Of a stretch of 64,000 nt of DNA, positions 44,580 to 52,195 are shown one piece after another. A program made the translations under genes and the position numbers. This DNA is from Nocardioides sp. Root122 (GTDB taxonomy: Bacteria > Actinomycetota > Actinomycetes > Propionibacteriales > Nocardioidaceae), in NCBI RefSeq assembly GCF_001425025.1, contig NZ_LMDE01000015.1:158764-222763 (forward strand), written 5' to 3'. Positions within the stretch are counted from its first letter, which is position 1; every line of letters starts with the position of its first letter. Under the pieces are notes generated by a model. It was given only the letters and a program-made list of their open reading frames with translations. It did no database searches and was not told the DNA's origin.

Positions 44580-45529
44580 GCACCCCGGTCCCGGCGACCG
44601 TGCTCGACGACGTACGCCGCCGGCTGGCGGGTGCCGCGGGCGACCTCACCCCCCACCGGGTGGCGGAGGCGCTGCGCGCGTCGGGCTCGCCGGTGGGCGA
44701 CGCGACGGTGCTGGCGGTCCACGACCTGCTCCGGCGCGACGTGCTCGGTGCCGGTCCGCTGGAGGAGCTGCTGCGCCTCCCGGACGTCACCGACGTCCTC
44801 GTCAACGGTCCGGGGGAGGTCTGGCTCGACCGCGGTCGTGGCCTCGAGCGGGCCTCGGTGACCTTCGCCGACGACGCGGCCGTGCGCCGGCTCGCGCAAC
44901 GGCTCGCCGCCTCGGCCGGGCGTCGTCTCGACGACGCGACGCCGCACGCCGACGTGCGGTTGCCCGACGGCACCCGGTTCCACGCGGTGCTCGCGCCCGT
45001 CGCCCGGTCCGGCACCGTGATCTCGCTGCGCGTGCCACGCGGTCGGGTGTGGACCCTCCCGGAGCTCGTCGCGGCCTCGGCGCTCCCGCCCGAGGGTGCC
45101 TTCCTGCTGGAGGAGGTCGTCGACGCGCGGTGCGCCTTCCTGGTGACCGGCGGCACCGGCACGGGGAAGACCTCGGTGCTGTCCGCGCTCCTCTCGCTGG
45201 TCGATCCCGGCGAGCGCATCGTCCTCGTCGAGGACGCCAGCGAGCTGCGCCCCGAGCACCCGCACGTGGTCGGTCTCGAAGCCCGCCCTCCCAACATCGA
45301 GGGCGCCGGCGAGATCTCGCTGCAGACCCTCGTCCGGCAGGCGCTGCGGATGCGACCGGACCGCCTCGTGGTCGGCGAGGTGCGGAGTCTCGCTGAAGTG
45401 TCCGGAAGTTCAGCCAGGACACTCGTCTCTCAATGGGACACTCCGGCGTCTGAAGGAGACACTCGCTTCCGGTTGGGACACTCAGTGTCGTCCGCCGCGG
45501 TCAGCATGTACTCACCGCTGACAGGCTGA
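44576..45529 (+). pseudogene. tadA: TadA/CpaF secretion ATPase, truncated by island insertion
   Basis: The first 270 codons are a normal TadA: N1 domain, DVLVNGPGEVWLD, GTVISLRVPRG, Walker A TGGTGTGKTS at residues 191-200, the Asp box VLVEDASELRP and the Walker B region RPDRLVVGEVR. Here the family should continue with about 100 more residues (GAE, NTGHEG and the His box). Instead the frame passes into repeat DNA at 45386-45400 and stops at 45529 after a Ser/Thr-rich tail. The rest of tadA and any tadBC genes are not in the window. Loss of the C-terminal domain should abolish pilus ATPase function. Confidence 0.9.
45400..45483. mobile_element. IS21-like terminal repeat region, left edge of genomic island
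   Basis: DNA starting TGTCCGGAAG follows the break in tadA. It contains four direct GRGACACTC-type repeats with cores at 45417, 45436, 45457 and 45476 (spacing 19-21 bp) plus an inverted GTGTCC at the tip. Multiple terminal repeats beginning 5'-TG are typical of IS21-family ends. No istA/istB follows, so the element is a remnant or the end of a larger unit. Confidence 0.6.
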
Positions 45530-45570
45530 GACCCTGTCGCAGGCACAGCCGATGGTGGGAGCATTCCCGC

Positions 45571-45720
45571 ATGGAACCCACGCAGCTGAACTGCTCCTGC
45601 TGCGGAACAAGCAAGCCGCGGGCAGCGCGGCACGCCTTGGATGGTGGCGCCTACATCTGCCGCCGGTGCGGGTTGTGGGTGGCGCTACGGCTCAGGCGCG
45701 ACTCGACGTCCGACGGCTGA
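45571..45720 (+). CDS. Zinc-ribbon micro-protein
   Basis: 49 residues from ATG 45571: two CxxC knuckles, NCSCCGTSK (Cys 8 and 11, with 10 between) and YICRRCGLW (Cys 30 and 33), and a basic tail RLRRDSTSDG. This is a standard zinc-ribbon layout. A GGGAG sequence lies 13 bases upstream. Neighbours are the IS-like end on the left and a convergent thioredoxin-fold gene on the right. It is probably a metal-binding or nucleic-acid-binding peptide; no family could be named. Confidence 0.55.
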   Translation: MEPTQLNCSCCGTSKPRAARHALDGGAYICRRCGLWVALRLRRDSTSDG

Positions 45721-45728
45721 GCGGGTGG

Positions 45729-46040
45729 TCAGGCGAGTGCGGAGCGGCGTAGTTTCTCGCGCAGCGCGTCTAACCCCGGCACGCCGGCCAGCCCGGACTG
45801 GGTGCGGTACATCCGGCACGCAAGGCCCACCGCTGAGTCGGGTTCCGCGAATGGGTCCCGGCCGTCGATGAGGAACGTCGGCGAGCCGGTGAAGCCCCGC
45901 TCCCGGGCCTGGTCGTCTGACTCGATGACGGTCACGGCCACCGACGCCGCGATGTCGAGCTCGGCCAACGCCGTCAGGGTCAGGTCGTAGGCCGACGTCT
46001 CGTGCGGACAGTCGGGCACCACCAGCAGCTCCACGTCCAT
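45729..46040 (-). CDS. Thioredoxin-fold protein, paralogue 1
   Basis: 103 residues. Strand DVELLVVPDCPH puts a single Cys at residue 11 (CP, not CxxC). GFTGSPTFLIDGRDPFAEPD gives the cis-Pro loop, and VGLACRMYRTQSGLAGVP places a second Cys at 75. The same plan occurs in the genes at 47485 and 53084. Proteins like this are common next to merR/merA-type genes in actinobacteria. Two distant Cys could bind a soft metal or form a disulfide. ATG 46040; divergent from the DinB-like gene. Confidence 0.8.
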   Translation of the reverse strand: MDVELLVVPDCPHETSAYDLTLTALAELDIAASVAVTVIESDDQARERGFTGSPTFLIDGRDPFAEPDSAVGLACRMYRTQSGLAGVPGLDALREKLRRSALA

Positions 46041-46127
46041 GTGGCCAGCAGCCTGACGGCTCGCCGGAGGCGGTGGCCGTCCACGGCCGTGGGTTCCCCG
46101 GCCGGTCATCGCGCGAGAGACTGGTTC

Positions 46128-46661
46128 GTGGCCACCAGCGGGCAGCCGACGGACCGGCAGGGCATCCATGCCGAGCTGGAACGAGTGCGAGCTGACATGC
46201 ACGAGCTCGTCTCGCGCGCCACAGCTGCAGACCTTCGCCGCCGCACGAACGGGACCCGGTGGACCAATGGCCAGATGCTGTGGCACATGGCGTTCGGCTA
46301 CCTGCTCGTGCGCCGCCTGCTGCCGCTGGTGCGGCTCTTCGGACGACTTCCCGAACCGTTCAGCCGCACCTTCGCCGCCGCGATGAACGCCGGCACCCGC
46401 CCGTTCCACTACGTCAACTACCTGGGTGCGGTCGGCGGTGCGCTCGTCTTCCACGGCCCGCGGCTGACCCGACAGATCGACCACACCATCGATCGACTTC
46501 ATCGTGGCCTGGACACCGAGGACGACGACGCACTGGGACGCCGCATGCACTTCCCAGTGGGCTGGGACCCGTTCTTCGGCGACTCCATGACGCTCGAGCA
46601 GGTGTACCGCTACCCAACCCAGCACTACGACTTCCACCGAGCACAACTGACCCTGGGATAG
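46128..46661 (+). CDS. DinB/DUF1569-like four-helix protein
   Basis: 177 residues from GTG 46128. IHAELERVRADMHELVSRATAADLRRRTNGTRWTNGQMLWHMAFGYL carries the first metal-type His in the WTxxxxLxHM pattern, and YRYPTQHYDFHRAQLTLG carries the closing HxxxH pair of DinB-fold enzymes. In between, VNYLGAVGGALVFHGPRLTRQID is unusually hydrophobic. The DinB fold includes thiol-dependent metalloenzymes (bacillithiol or mycothiol transferases), which would suit a metal/thiol island. Exact role unknown. Confidence 0.72.
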   Translation: MATSGQPTDRQGIHAELERVRADMHELVSRATAADLRRRTNGTRWTNGQMLWHMAFGYLLVRRLLPLVRLFGRLPEPFSRTFAAAMNAGTRPFHYVNYLGAVGGALVFHGPRLTRQIDHTIDRLHRGLDTEDDDALGRRMHFPVGWDPFFGDSMTLEQVYRYPTQHYDFHRAQLTLG

Positions 46662-46811
46662 GGCCCGCCTTGCTCTGAGTCATCCGGGGGCTGTCGATCT
46701 CCGACCGGTCCGGTACGGCATCTCGGGTGCCCGGGTCTGTCTGGTCGGCGCGGCGAAGCTTGCTACTCCTGTGGTGAGCGGTTGCGCTTCCTCTGGCTCC
46801 GTTGCCTGCGG

Positions 46812-46979
46812 CTAGCGGTGGCCCACCGGCAACACCCAGCGGAAGGCACTCGCCATCGGCTTGCGGCACCAGCATGCCGCGGAGCAGTGGCACCGTTGCA
46901 GCCCCGCCGCCTCTGCGGCGCGAGTCCCCACGGCCGCGGTGAGGTAGAGGGTGAGTGCGATGACGATGCTGCGCTTCAT
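46812..46979 (-). CDS. CxCx3CWC membrane-anchored micro-protein (intact copy)
   Basis: 55 residues: an N-terminal hydrophobic helix (MKRSIVIALTLYLTAAV), GTRAAEAAG, the cluster RCHCSAACWCRK (Cys at 30, 32, 36, 38) and the tail FRWVLPVGHR. It lies 11 bases after the merR stop on the same strand, so it is probably in the merR transcript. A frameshifted homologue is at 53380-53596 with identical Cys spacing and the same FRWVxP tail, which supports this as a real gene family. The helix may be a signal or a membrane anchor. A soft-metal or thiol role is inferred from the Cys cluster and the setting. Confidence 0.7.
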   Translation of the reverse strand: MKRSIVIALTLYLTAAVGTRAAEAAGLQRCHCSAACWCRKPMASAFRWVLPVGHR

Positions 46980-46990
46980 GCCCAGCGAAC

Positions 46991-47437
46991 CTACTCCTGG
47001 TCGCGCGGGTCCGGGTGAGCTTGTGGGTTCGGTTCTCGGCCGATGATGTGGCAGATGGCCTCGTCGGTGCATTCGGCCGGGTCGAGCCGGCGGCTGCGGT
47101 CGAGCAGGTGGTCGAGTTCGGCTTCGAGGATGGCCAGTTCGCGTTGCCGCTGCTGGACGTCGAGCAGCTTGGCCGTCAGGAGGTCGTGCACGTGCTCGCA
47201 CGGGGTTGTACCGGTGCGGCGCTGGTCGAGGATGGTGGCGATCTCGACGAGGGTGAGGCCGGCGGCTTGGCTGTTGCGGATGAACCGGAGAGTGGTGAGC
47301 GCCGAGTCGTCGTAGTCGCGGTACCCGTTGGCGCCGCGTGGCGGCTGGGGCAGCAGGCCTTTGCGCTCGTAGAAGCGGATGGTCTGCGTCTGGACCCCCA
47401 CCTGGTCGGCGACCTCCCCGATGCGCATGCCGTTCAA
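46991..47437 (-). CDS. MerR-family heavy-metal-responsive regulator
   Basis: 148 residues. HTH MRIGEVADQVGVQTQTIRFYERKGLLPQ, DYDDSALTTLRFIRNSQAAGLTLVEI, a dimer helix, and metal-type Cys at about 80 (TTPCEHVHDLL), 123 and 129 (ECTDEAICHII), with His residues close by. The three-Cys set is like mercury, zinc or cadmium sensors of the MerR/ZntR group, but the spacing differs from Tn501 MerR, so the metal is not fixed. It is divergent from the thioredoxin-fold gene across a MerR-type promoter with a 20-bp spacer. Start ATG 47437 or 47428. Confidence 0.93.
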   Translation of the reverse strand: MNGMRIGEVADQVGVQTQTIRFYERKGLLPQPPRGANGYRDYDDSALTTLRFIRNSQAAGLTLVEIATILDQRRTGTTPCEHVHDLLTAKLLDVQQRQRELAILEAELDHLLDRSRRLDPAECTDEAICHIIGREPNPQAHPDPRDQE

Positions 47438-47446
47438 CTTACCGGC

Positions 47447-47478
47447 TTGACCTTGTACCGCGCTGCAAGGTCTAGCGT
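47447..47478 (+). promoter_or_regulatory. MerR-type promoter and operator
   Basis: -35 TTGACC (47447-47452) and -10 TAGCGT (47473-47478) are 20 bp apart, the over-long spacer that MerR proteins untwist. The dyad GACCTTG-N10-CAAGGTC (47449-47472) sits between them. The GTG of the next gene starts 7 bases past the -10, so the transcript is probably leaderless. Confidence 0.85.
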
Positions 47479-47484
47479 GAAGGC

Positions 47485-47784
47485 GTGGAGATCACGCTGC
47501 TGTACTTCGAGGACTGCCCCAGCTGGAAGGTCGCTGATGAGCGGCTGGCTGTCATCGCGGCCGAACGCACCGACGTCACGGTGATCCATCATCTGGTTGA
47601 GACGCCAGAGGAAGCCGAGCGTGTTGGCTTCCTCGGCTCGCCGAGCGTCCAGGTCGCTGGCGTCGACGTGTTCGCGGAGCCCGGCGCTCAGGTGGGGCTG
47701 TCGTGCCGCAGGTATGCGACGCCCGCCGGGCATGAGGGGTCGCCGACTCTCGAGCAGTTGCGCGCGGTGCTGGCCAGTGACTGA
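47485..47784 (+). CDS. Thioredoxin-fold protein, paralogue 2 (first gene of MerR-controlled operon)
   Basis: 99 residues. EITLLYFEDCPSWKVADERL has the single Cys 11; ETPEEAERVGFLGSPSVQVAG holds the cis-Pro loop; VGLSCRRYATP holds Cys 74. GTG 47485 coincides with the expected transcription start 7 bases past the -10 TAGCGT, and no Shine-Dalgarno fits, so translation is probably leaderless. It overlaps the MerT-like gene by 8 bases. Probably a periplasm-free cytosolic metal or thiol carrier, since there is no signal peptide. Confidence 0.85.
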   Translation: MEITLLYFEDCPSWKVADERLAVIAAERTDVTVIHHLVETPEEAERVGFLGSPSVQVAGVDVFAEPGAQVGLSCRRYATPAGHEGSPTLEQLRAVLASD

Positions 47785-48052
47785 ACGGACGGGTGAGCGG
47801 ACTGGTCAGCGGGTTGGCGTGGTGGGGGTTGCGGTCGCGTTCGTAGCCGCTGCCGTGTGCTGCGGCGTGCCTGCGTCGGTGGCGTTGGGTGCGCTCGTGG
47901 GCATCTCGGTTCAGAGCTGGGCGTTGGCGGCGCTCGGTCTCGTGCTCGGCGCCCTCGGGTGGGCGCGGATGGGGGCTCATCGTGGTCTGTCCCGGCCGGC
48001 GGCCCCTGGCATGGATGGCCTCGACTCGAGGAAGAAGGAGTGCGATCGATGA
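47777..48052 (+). CDS. Small membrane protein with MerT-like Cys-Cys pair
   Basis: 91 residues from GTG 47777. Two helices: VGVVGVAVAFVAAAVCCGVPASVALGALVGI with adjacent Cys 28-29 followed by GVP, and WALAALGLVLGALGWARMG. MerT has an adjacent Cys pair followed by a Pro in its first helix, where Hg(II) is taken up; here only two helices are present. The C-terminal tail is polar. It overlaps the thioredoxin-fold gene by 8 bases and the reductase by ATGA. It is probably a soft-metal importer of the MerR operon; the metal is unproven. Confidence 0.68.
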   Translation: MTERTGERTGQRVGVVGVAVAFVAAAVCCGVPASVALGALVGISVQSWALAALGLVLGALGWARMGAHRGLSRPAAPGMDGLDSRKKECDR

Positions 48053-49401
48053 GCGAGACCTACGACCTGATGGTGCTCGGTGCTGGCATGTCGGGTGTGG
48101 CCGCAGCCCACAAGTGCGCTGCTCAGGGGTGGCGGATCGCGATCGTTGACTCGCTGCCCTACGGAGGCACGTGCGCGCTGCGGGGATGCGACCCGAAGAA
48201 GATCTTGCGCCGAGGCGCCGAGGTCATCGACAGCGCCCGCTTGATGCAGGGCAAGGGCGTCGACGCCGCCAACCTGTCGATCAACTGGGCGGACCTGATG
48301 AAGCACAAGCACGGCTTCACCGACCCGGTCCCCGACAACATGGAGTCCGGCCTTGCCGAGAGCGGTGTCGAGACGCTGCACGGGCGCGCCCGGTTCGTCG
48401 GAGAGCGGCAGCTCGACATCGACGGCGTCCGGTACGACGCGGACCGGTTCCTGGTCGCGACGGGGGCGCGTCCGCGTCCGTTGGACTTCCCCGGCCACGA
48501 GCACCTCATCGACAGCACCGGCTTCCTCGACCTGGCAGAGCTTCCGCCGCGCATCGTGTTCGTGGGCGGTGGGTTCATCTCGTTCGAGTTCGCTCACATC
48601 GTTGCTCGAGCCGGCGCCGTACCGGTCATCGTGAACCGCAGTGAACGGCCGTTGAAGGGCTTCGACCCCGACCTGGTCGGCCTGCTCGTTGAGCGCGGGA
48701 GCGCCGCCGGCATCGAGGTGCGATGCCGCACTGTCGTTGTCGGCGTCGAGGCGAAGGGTCGCGGCTACACCGTCACTGTCGAACGCGACGGCGTGCGTGA
48801 GTCGATCGAGGCGGACCTGGTCGTGCACGGGGCCGGCCGGGTCGCCGACCTCGCCGACCTGGGTCTCGACGTTGTCGGCGTGCAGTGGGGTGAGCGCGGC
48901 GTCGAGGTGGGACCGCACCTGCAGAGCACGACGAACCCGGCCGTGTGGGCCGCCGGCGACTCCGCCGACACCCCTGGGATGCCGTTGACGCCGGTGGCGG
49001 TCATCGAGGCCAAGGTCGCTGCCTCCAACATGCTCAAGGGCACCACCACGGCACCCAACTACGCAGGCATCCCGACCGCGGTGTTCACCATCCCCGAGCT
49101 CGCCCGCGTCGGGATGCTGGAGCAGGAGGCCCGCGCGCAAGGCATCGACGTGACCGTACGTCACACCGACACCAGCGGCTGGTACTCCAACTACCGCATC
49201 GGAGAGACCACCGCCGCCGCGAAGGTGCTCATCGACCAGTCGACGGACCGCATCGTCGGAGCACACCTGTTGGGCCCCGAGTACGGAGAGCTCATCAACA
49301 CCTTCGGTCTCGCCATCACCCTCGGGCTCACCACACGCCAACTGAAGTCGACCACGGCCGCCTACCCCACCGTGGGGTCTGACCTGGGCTCGATGCTGTG
49401 A
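48049..49401 (+). CDS. FAD-dependent disulfide oxidoreductase (MerA/glutathione-reductase-like)
   Basis: 450 residues. FAD fold YDLMVLGAGMSGVAAAHKCA, redox-active pair GGTCALRGCDPKK (Cys 42 and 47), NAD(P)H fold RIVFVGGGFISFEFAHIVAR, WAAGDSADTPG and the dimerisation domain ending AAYPTVGSDLGSML. There is no N-terminal HMA domain and no C-terminal Cys-Cys pair as in MerA, and the His of the usual HPT motif is Tyr (YPT), as also happens in MerA. So mercuric reductase activity is uncertain; a thiol or metal-thiolate reductase is as likely. ATG 48049, last gene of the MerR-driven operon. Confidence 0.87.
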   Translation: MSETYDLMVLGAGMSGVAAAHKCAAQGWRIAIVDSLPYGGTCALRGCDPKKILRRGAEVIDSARLMQGKGVDAANLSINWADLMKHKHGFTDPVPDNMESGLAESGVETLHGRARFVGERQLDIDGVRYDADRFLVATGARPRPLDFPGHEHLIDSTGFLDLAELPPRIVFVGGGFISFEFAHIVARAGAVPVIVNRSERPLKGFDPDLVGLLVERGSAAGIEVRCRTVVVGVEAKGRGYTVTVERDGVRESIEADLVVHGAGRVADLADLGLDVVGVQWGERGVEVGPHLQSTTNPAVWAAGDSADTPGMPLTPVAVIEAKVAASNMLKGTTTAPNYAGIPTAVFTIPELARVGMLEQEARAQGIDVTVRHTDTSGWYSNYRIGETTAAAKVLIDQSTDRIVGAHLLGPEYGELINTFGLAITLGLTTRQLKSTTAAYPTVGSDLGSML

Positions 49402-49482
49402 GAGCGCGGTCGTTGTCACGCGCAGTCGAACTGAGCGCCGTTCGACCAGGTGCCCACGCCGGCGGATCGGTTGGTTCCATGT

Positions 49483-49623
49483 TCAGAGGTGGCGACGCGG
49501 TCGGCTCCAATGCGCTCGGACCTTGGCGGCATCACCGGTGAACTCGAGAACCTCGGCTTCGACCGCGGCTGCCTCGTCGTCGGTGAGGATGACCCGCTGG
49601 GCACCGACAGCGACTTCGGCCAA
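49483..49623 (-). CDS. Small hypothetical protein, TDDEA family copy 1
   Basis: 46 residues from TTG 49623: VAVGAQRVILTDDEAAAVEAEVLEFTGDAAKVRAHW. The core is homologous to the C-terminal half of the 85-residue protein at 58705-58962 (VAVTDDEADMLTAEVLAV, VRVHW). AAGG lies 6 bases before the TTG, so a short intact gene is possible; it may equally be the 3' remnant of a longer copy. The other parts of the gap 49402-49867 show nothing else I can support. Function unknown. Confidence 0.4.
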   Translation of the reverse strand: MAEVAVGAQRVILTDDEAAAVEAEVLEFTGDAAKVRAHWSRPRRHL

Positions 49624-49867
49624 CGTTGCCTTGCCGGACCCCTGACAACGGTCCTGCGAGGTGACAAGTGAGATGGAGGCGGCTCGGTGTTCACCGCGCA
49701 GCCTCCTGCACCGCTGCCCGCGGGGTGGCCGAGTCCGCATCAACGCGCCACCGGGGCGCGTTGCCGAGCGTGCTGCGGCGTCAGCCCGGCTGCTGGGCGC
49801 CGGGCGGGATACGCGGTGCCGTCGGGGCAAGCTGGCACACCGTGCTTTACGGACCGCTATGTGGGCG

Positions 49868-51448
49868 TCAGGTGATGGCGACTGCTCGATGTGGCTCTGC
49901 TCGGTGCCGCGGCCGGGCGAGGCGGTGCAGGAGGCCGGCGACGAGGATGGCAAGCCCGGCCAGCCAGGCCAGGGCGACGAGCAGTGAGCTGGTCTCGTCG
50001 AAGCTGCTGGTCAGGGCAGCGTCGTAGAGGACGCGACTGGCGCCGTAGCCGGGCAGCAGGTGAGCCAGCGTCGAGAGTTCGGGGTTGAGCATGGGGCTTT
50101 GTTCGATGGCGAGGTCCAGGAATGGGATGAGGAACGCGACGAGCACTCCGCCGACGCGGCCGAAGCTCCAGCCGACCAGGACGCCGACGAGCGCGTAGGT
50201 GAGGGCAAGGAGCAGGTTGGCGAGCACGTAGGGCGCCCACTGGCCGGGCTGGAAGAACGCGGCGGTGACCGCCAGTGATGCAGCGGTGACGACGACGGCT
50301 AGCACTCCCACCACGGCGAGTCGTGAGGTGAGCAGGCTGAATGGGCGGAAACCCGCGAGGGCGAGGCGTCGGTCGGCGTTGCGGGCGCCGAGTGCGGTGA
50401 ACAGGCCGACGACGGCGGCCAGGGCTCCGACCGAGATGGGCGCCATCAGTCCGGGGTGGGTGTCGGGGAACCAGAACGTGGCGGCGACGGTGCGGCCGGC
50501 TTCGCGGACCATCATGGTTTCGTAGCCGTCCGGTGTGGTGAAGGCGGACAGGGCGACGAACAGGCCGGGGACGACGACGAGGAGCGCCCACAGGACGCGG
50601 TTGCGGCCGACTTCGCGCAGTCCCATGCGGGTGCCGACGGCGAGTTGTGCGACAACCGAGCCGGGTCGGGTGCGCGTGTGTGTCCGGGCGGTGCGGCTGG
50701 TGGCGGCGACGGCCGCCCAGCTGAGCGCGACTGCGATGACGGTCCAGGTGAGGGCCCAGCCGAGGTCTCCGGGGCGTCCGGAGTGCCCGGAGGGCTCGTC
50801 CATCATCCACAGGCTCAGGTAGTGGGTTGGGAAGATGCGGGACACCATCGTGTCGGCCGGCCGGAACGCCGGCCCGAACACGACATCGAGGAGCCAGACG
50901 AACAAGATGAGCACGGTGCCGTTGACGGGGTTGGCCACCAGGGCGCCGATGAGCGCGCCGAGGGCGAGGTAGACGACCGCGAACATGAGGGTCGCGACGG
51001 CGACGCGGGCGGGGTGGTCGAGGCCGCCGACGGTGAGGACGAGGGTCACGTAGGAGGCGGTGGCGGCGACGAGCGCGAGCAGGGCGCCAGTCGTCATCCG
51101 GGCGAGGACCAGTCGCGCCGATGGCAGGCCGGCGAGGACGAGGCGACGGTCGGCTGCTCGGGCGGAGGCGACCTGGAAGTACATCGCGACCGCGGCGACG
51201 AACCCGGCCGTCCAGCCGGCGGTCGTCGTCTCTGCTTGGGGGCCGCCTTGTCCGCCGAGGAGTTCGCCGGCGTCGGTGATGACGCCGCCCACGAGGGCGA
51301 CGAAGACGATGGGGACGACGACGAGCAGGGTGAGGGTGACGCGGTTGCGTGCGGCTTCGGTGATGAAGCGACGCACCAGGAGACCGCCACCGCGCCGGTC
51401 GGACGCCGGGCGGGTGGACGTCAGTCGGGTCGCAGCGGGGGTGTTCAT
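49868..51448 (-). CDS. ABC-2 type exporter permease, fused tandem halves
   Basis: 526 residues with two similar six-helix halves (about 1-265 and 266-526). Each begins with an ABC-2 style entry: FITEAARNRVTLTLLVVVPIVFVALVGG in the first and GLREVGRNRVLWALLVVVPGLFVALSAF in the second. Each later has a RRL-LAG element (ADRRLVLAGLPSARLVL and ADRRLALAGFRPFSLL). So the dimer usually formed by two permeases is made from one chain. ATG 51448 shares one base with the ATPase stop. It probably exports a copper-related or toxic compound, since csoR leads the operon. Confidence 0.88.
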   Translation of the reverse strand: MNTPAATRLTSTRPASDRRGGGLLVRRFITEAARNRVTLTLLVVVPIVFVALVGGVITDAGELLGGQGGPQAETTTAGWTAGFVAAVAMYFQVASARAADRRLVLAGLPSARLVLARMTTGALLALVAATASYVTLVLTVGGLDHPARVAVATLMFAVVYLALGALIGALVANPVNGTVLILFVWLLDVVFGPAFRPADTMVSRIFPTHYLSLWMMDEPSGHSGRPGDLGWALTWTVIAVALSWAAVAATSRTARTHTRTRPGSVVAQLAVGTRMGLREVGRNRVLWALLVVVPGLFVALSAFTTPDGYETMMVREAGRTVAATFWFPDTHPGLMAPISVGALAAVVGLFTALGARNADRRLALAGFRPFSLLTSRLAVVGVLAVVVTAASLAVTAAFFQPGQWAPYVLANLLLALTYALVGVLVGWSFGRVGGVLVAFLIPFLDLAIEQSPMLNPELSTLAHLLPGYGASRVLYDAALTSSFDETSSLLVALAWLAGLAILVAGLLHRLARPRHRAEPHRAVAIT

Positions 51449-52188
51449 CAAGCGCTCGCGGGTGTGCTGGGCTGGGGCGGTCGGACGTGGGTGGTGCCGT
51501 CGTGGAGCTGGACGATGCGGTCGAAGCGGTGTTCGTCGATGACGAAGTGGCTGATGATGAGCACGCTGCGTCCGGCGGCGCGGCGTTCGGCGACGAGGTC
51601 CCAGAACTTGAGGTAGGTGTCGAAGTCGAACCCGGCGTACGGCTCGTCGAGGAGCAGCACTTCGGGGTCGGCGAGGAGCGCGAGCCCGAGGTTGAGCTTG
51701 GACAGGGTGCCGCCGGAGAGCTGGTCGGTGCGGGTGCTGGCGTAGCGGCCGAACCCAAGGGTGTCGTAGAGGCGTCGGCGGGCGGCGTGTTCTTCGCCCG
51801 GCTGCATCCGGTAGGCGTGTCCGAACAGCTCGAAGTGCTCGTCGCAGGTGAGGCGTTCGTAGACGACGGGCTCTTGGGGGCAGTAGCCCAACCGTCCGAG
51901 GTGTTGCACGGTGCCGGCGTCGGGGGCGAACTCACCGACGAGGATCTTCATGAGGGTGGACTTACCCGACCCGTTCTCGCCGACCAGGCCGACGACCTCG
52001 CCCGGGAGCAGCTCGAGGCTTGCGCCACGGAGAACGGCTTGGCTGCGCCTGGCTGGCCAGATGCCGCGCGTGTACGCCTTCTCGACGCCGGACGCGGTCA
52101 GCACCGGCAGGCTGTCCGGCCCGCCCGGCCGGCCACCCGACGTGACGGTCGGGGAGTCGGTCGTGGGTCGGGTGGGACGGGTGGTCAT
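51448..52188 (-). CDS. ABC transporter ATP-binding protein
   Basis: 246 residues. Walker A GLVGENGSGKST, Q-loop YCPQEPVVYERLTCDEHFELFG, signature LSGGTLSKLNLGLAL, Walker B VLLLDEPYAGFD and switch His in LIISHFVIDEHRFD. The Pro/Thr-rich first 30 residues are probably disordered. It pairs with the fused permease downstream (1-base overlap). Encoded in a CsoR-led operon, so likely induced by copper or a related signal. Confidence 0.93.
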   Translation of the reverse strand: MTTRPTRPTTDSPTVTSGGRPGGPDSLPVLTASGVEKAYTRGIWPARRSQAVLRGASLELLPGEVVGLVGENGSGKSTLMKILVGEFAPDAGTVQHLGRLGYCPQEPVVYERLTCDEHFELFGHAYRMQPGEEHAARRRLYDTLGFGRYASTRTDQLSGGTLSKLNLGLALLADPEVLLLDEPYAGFDFDTYLKFWDLVAERRAAGRSVLIISHFVIDEHRFDRIVQLHDGTTHVRPPQPSTPASA

Positions 52189-52195
52189 GTCGACC

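Noticed and set aside
45417..45483. Short CRISPR array
   Set aside because: Repeat cores are only 8-9 bases, spacing is 19-21 bp, and no cas genes are near; it fits an insertion-sequence end.
44576..45529. Treating the full 317-codon frame as an intact TadA variant
   Set aside because: The last 45 or so codons are encoded by the repeat region and are low-complexity; the conserved C-terminal ATPase motifs are absent.
48049..49401. Calling the flavoprotein mercuric reductase MerA
   Set aside because: No HMA domain and no C-terminal Cys pair; only the general disulfide-reductase features are present.
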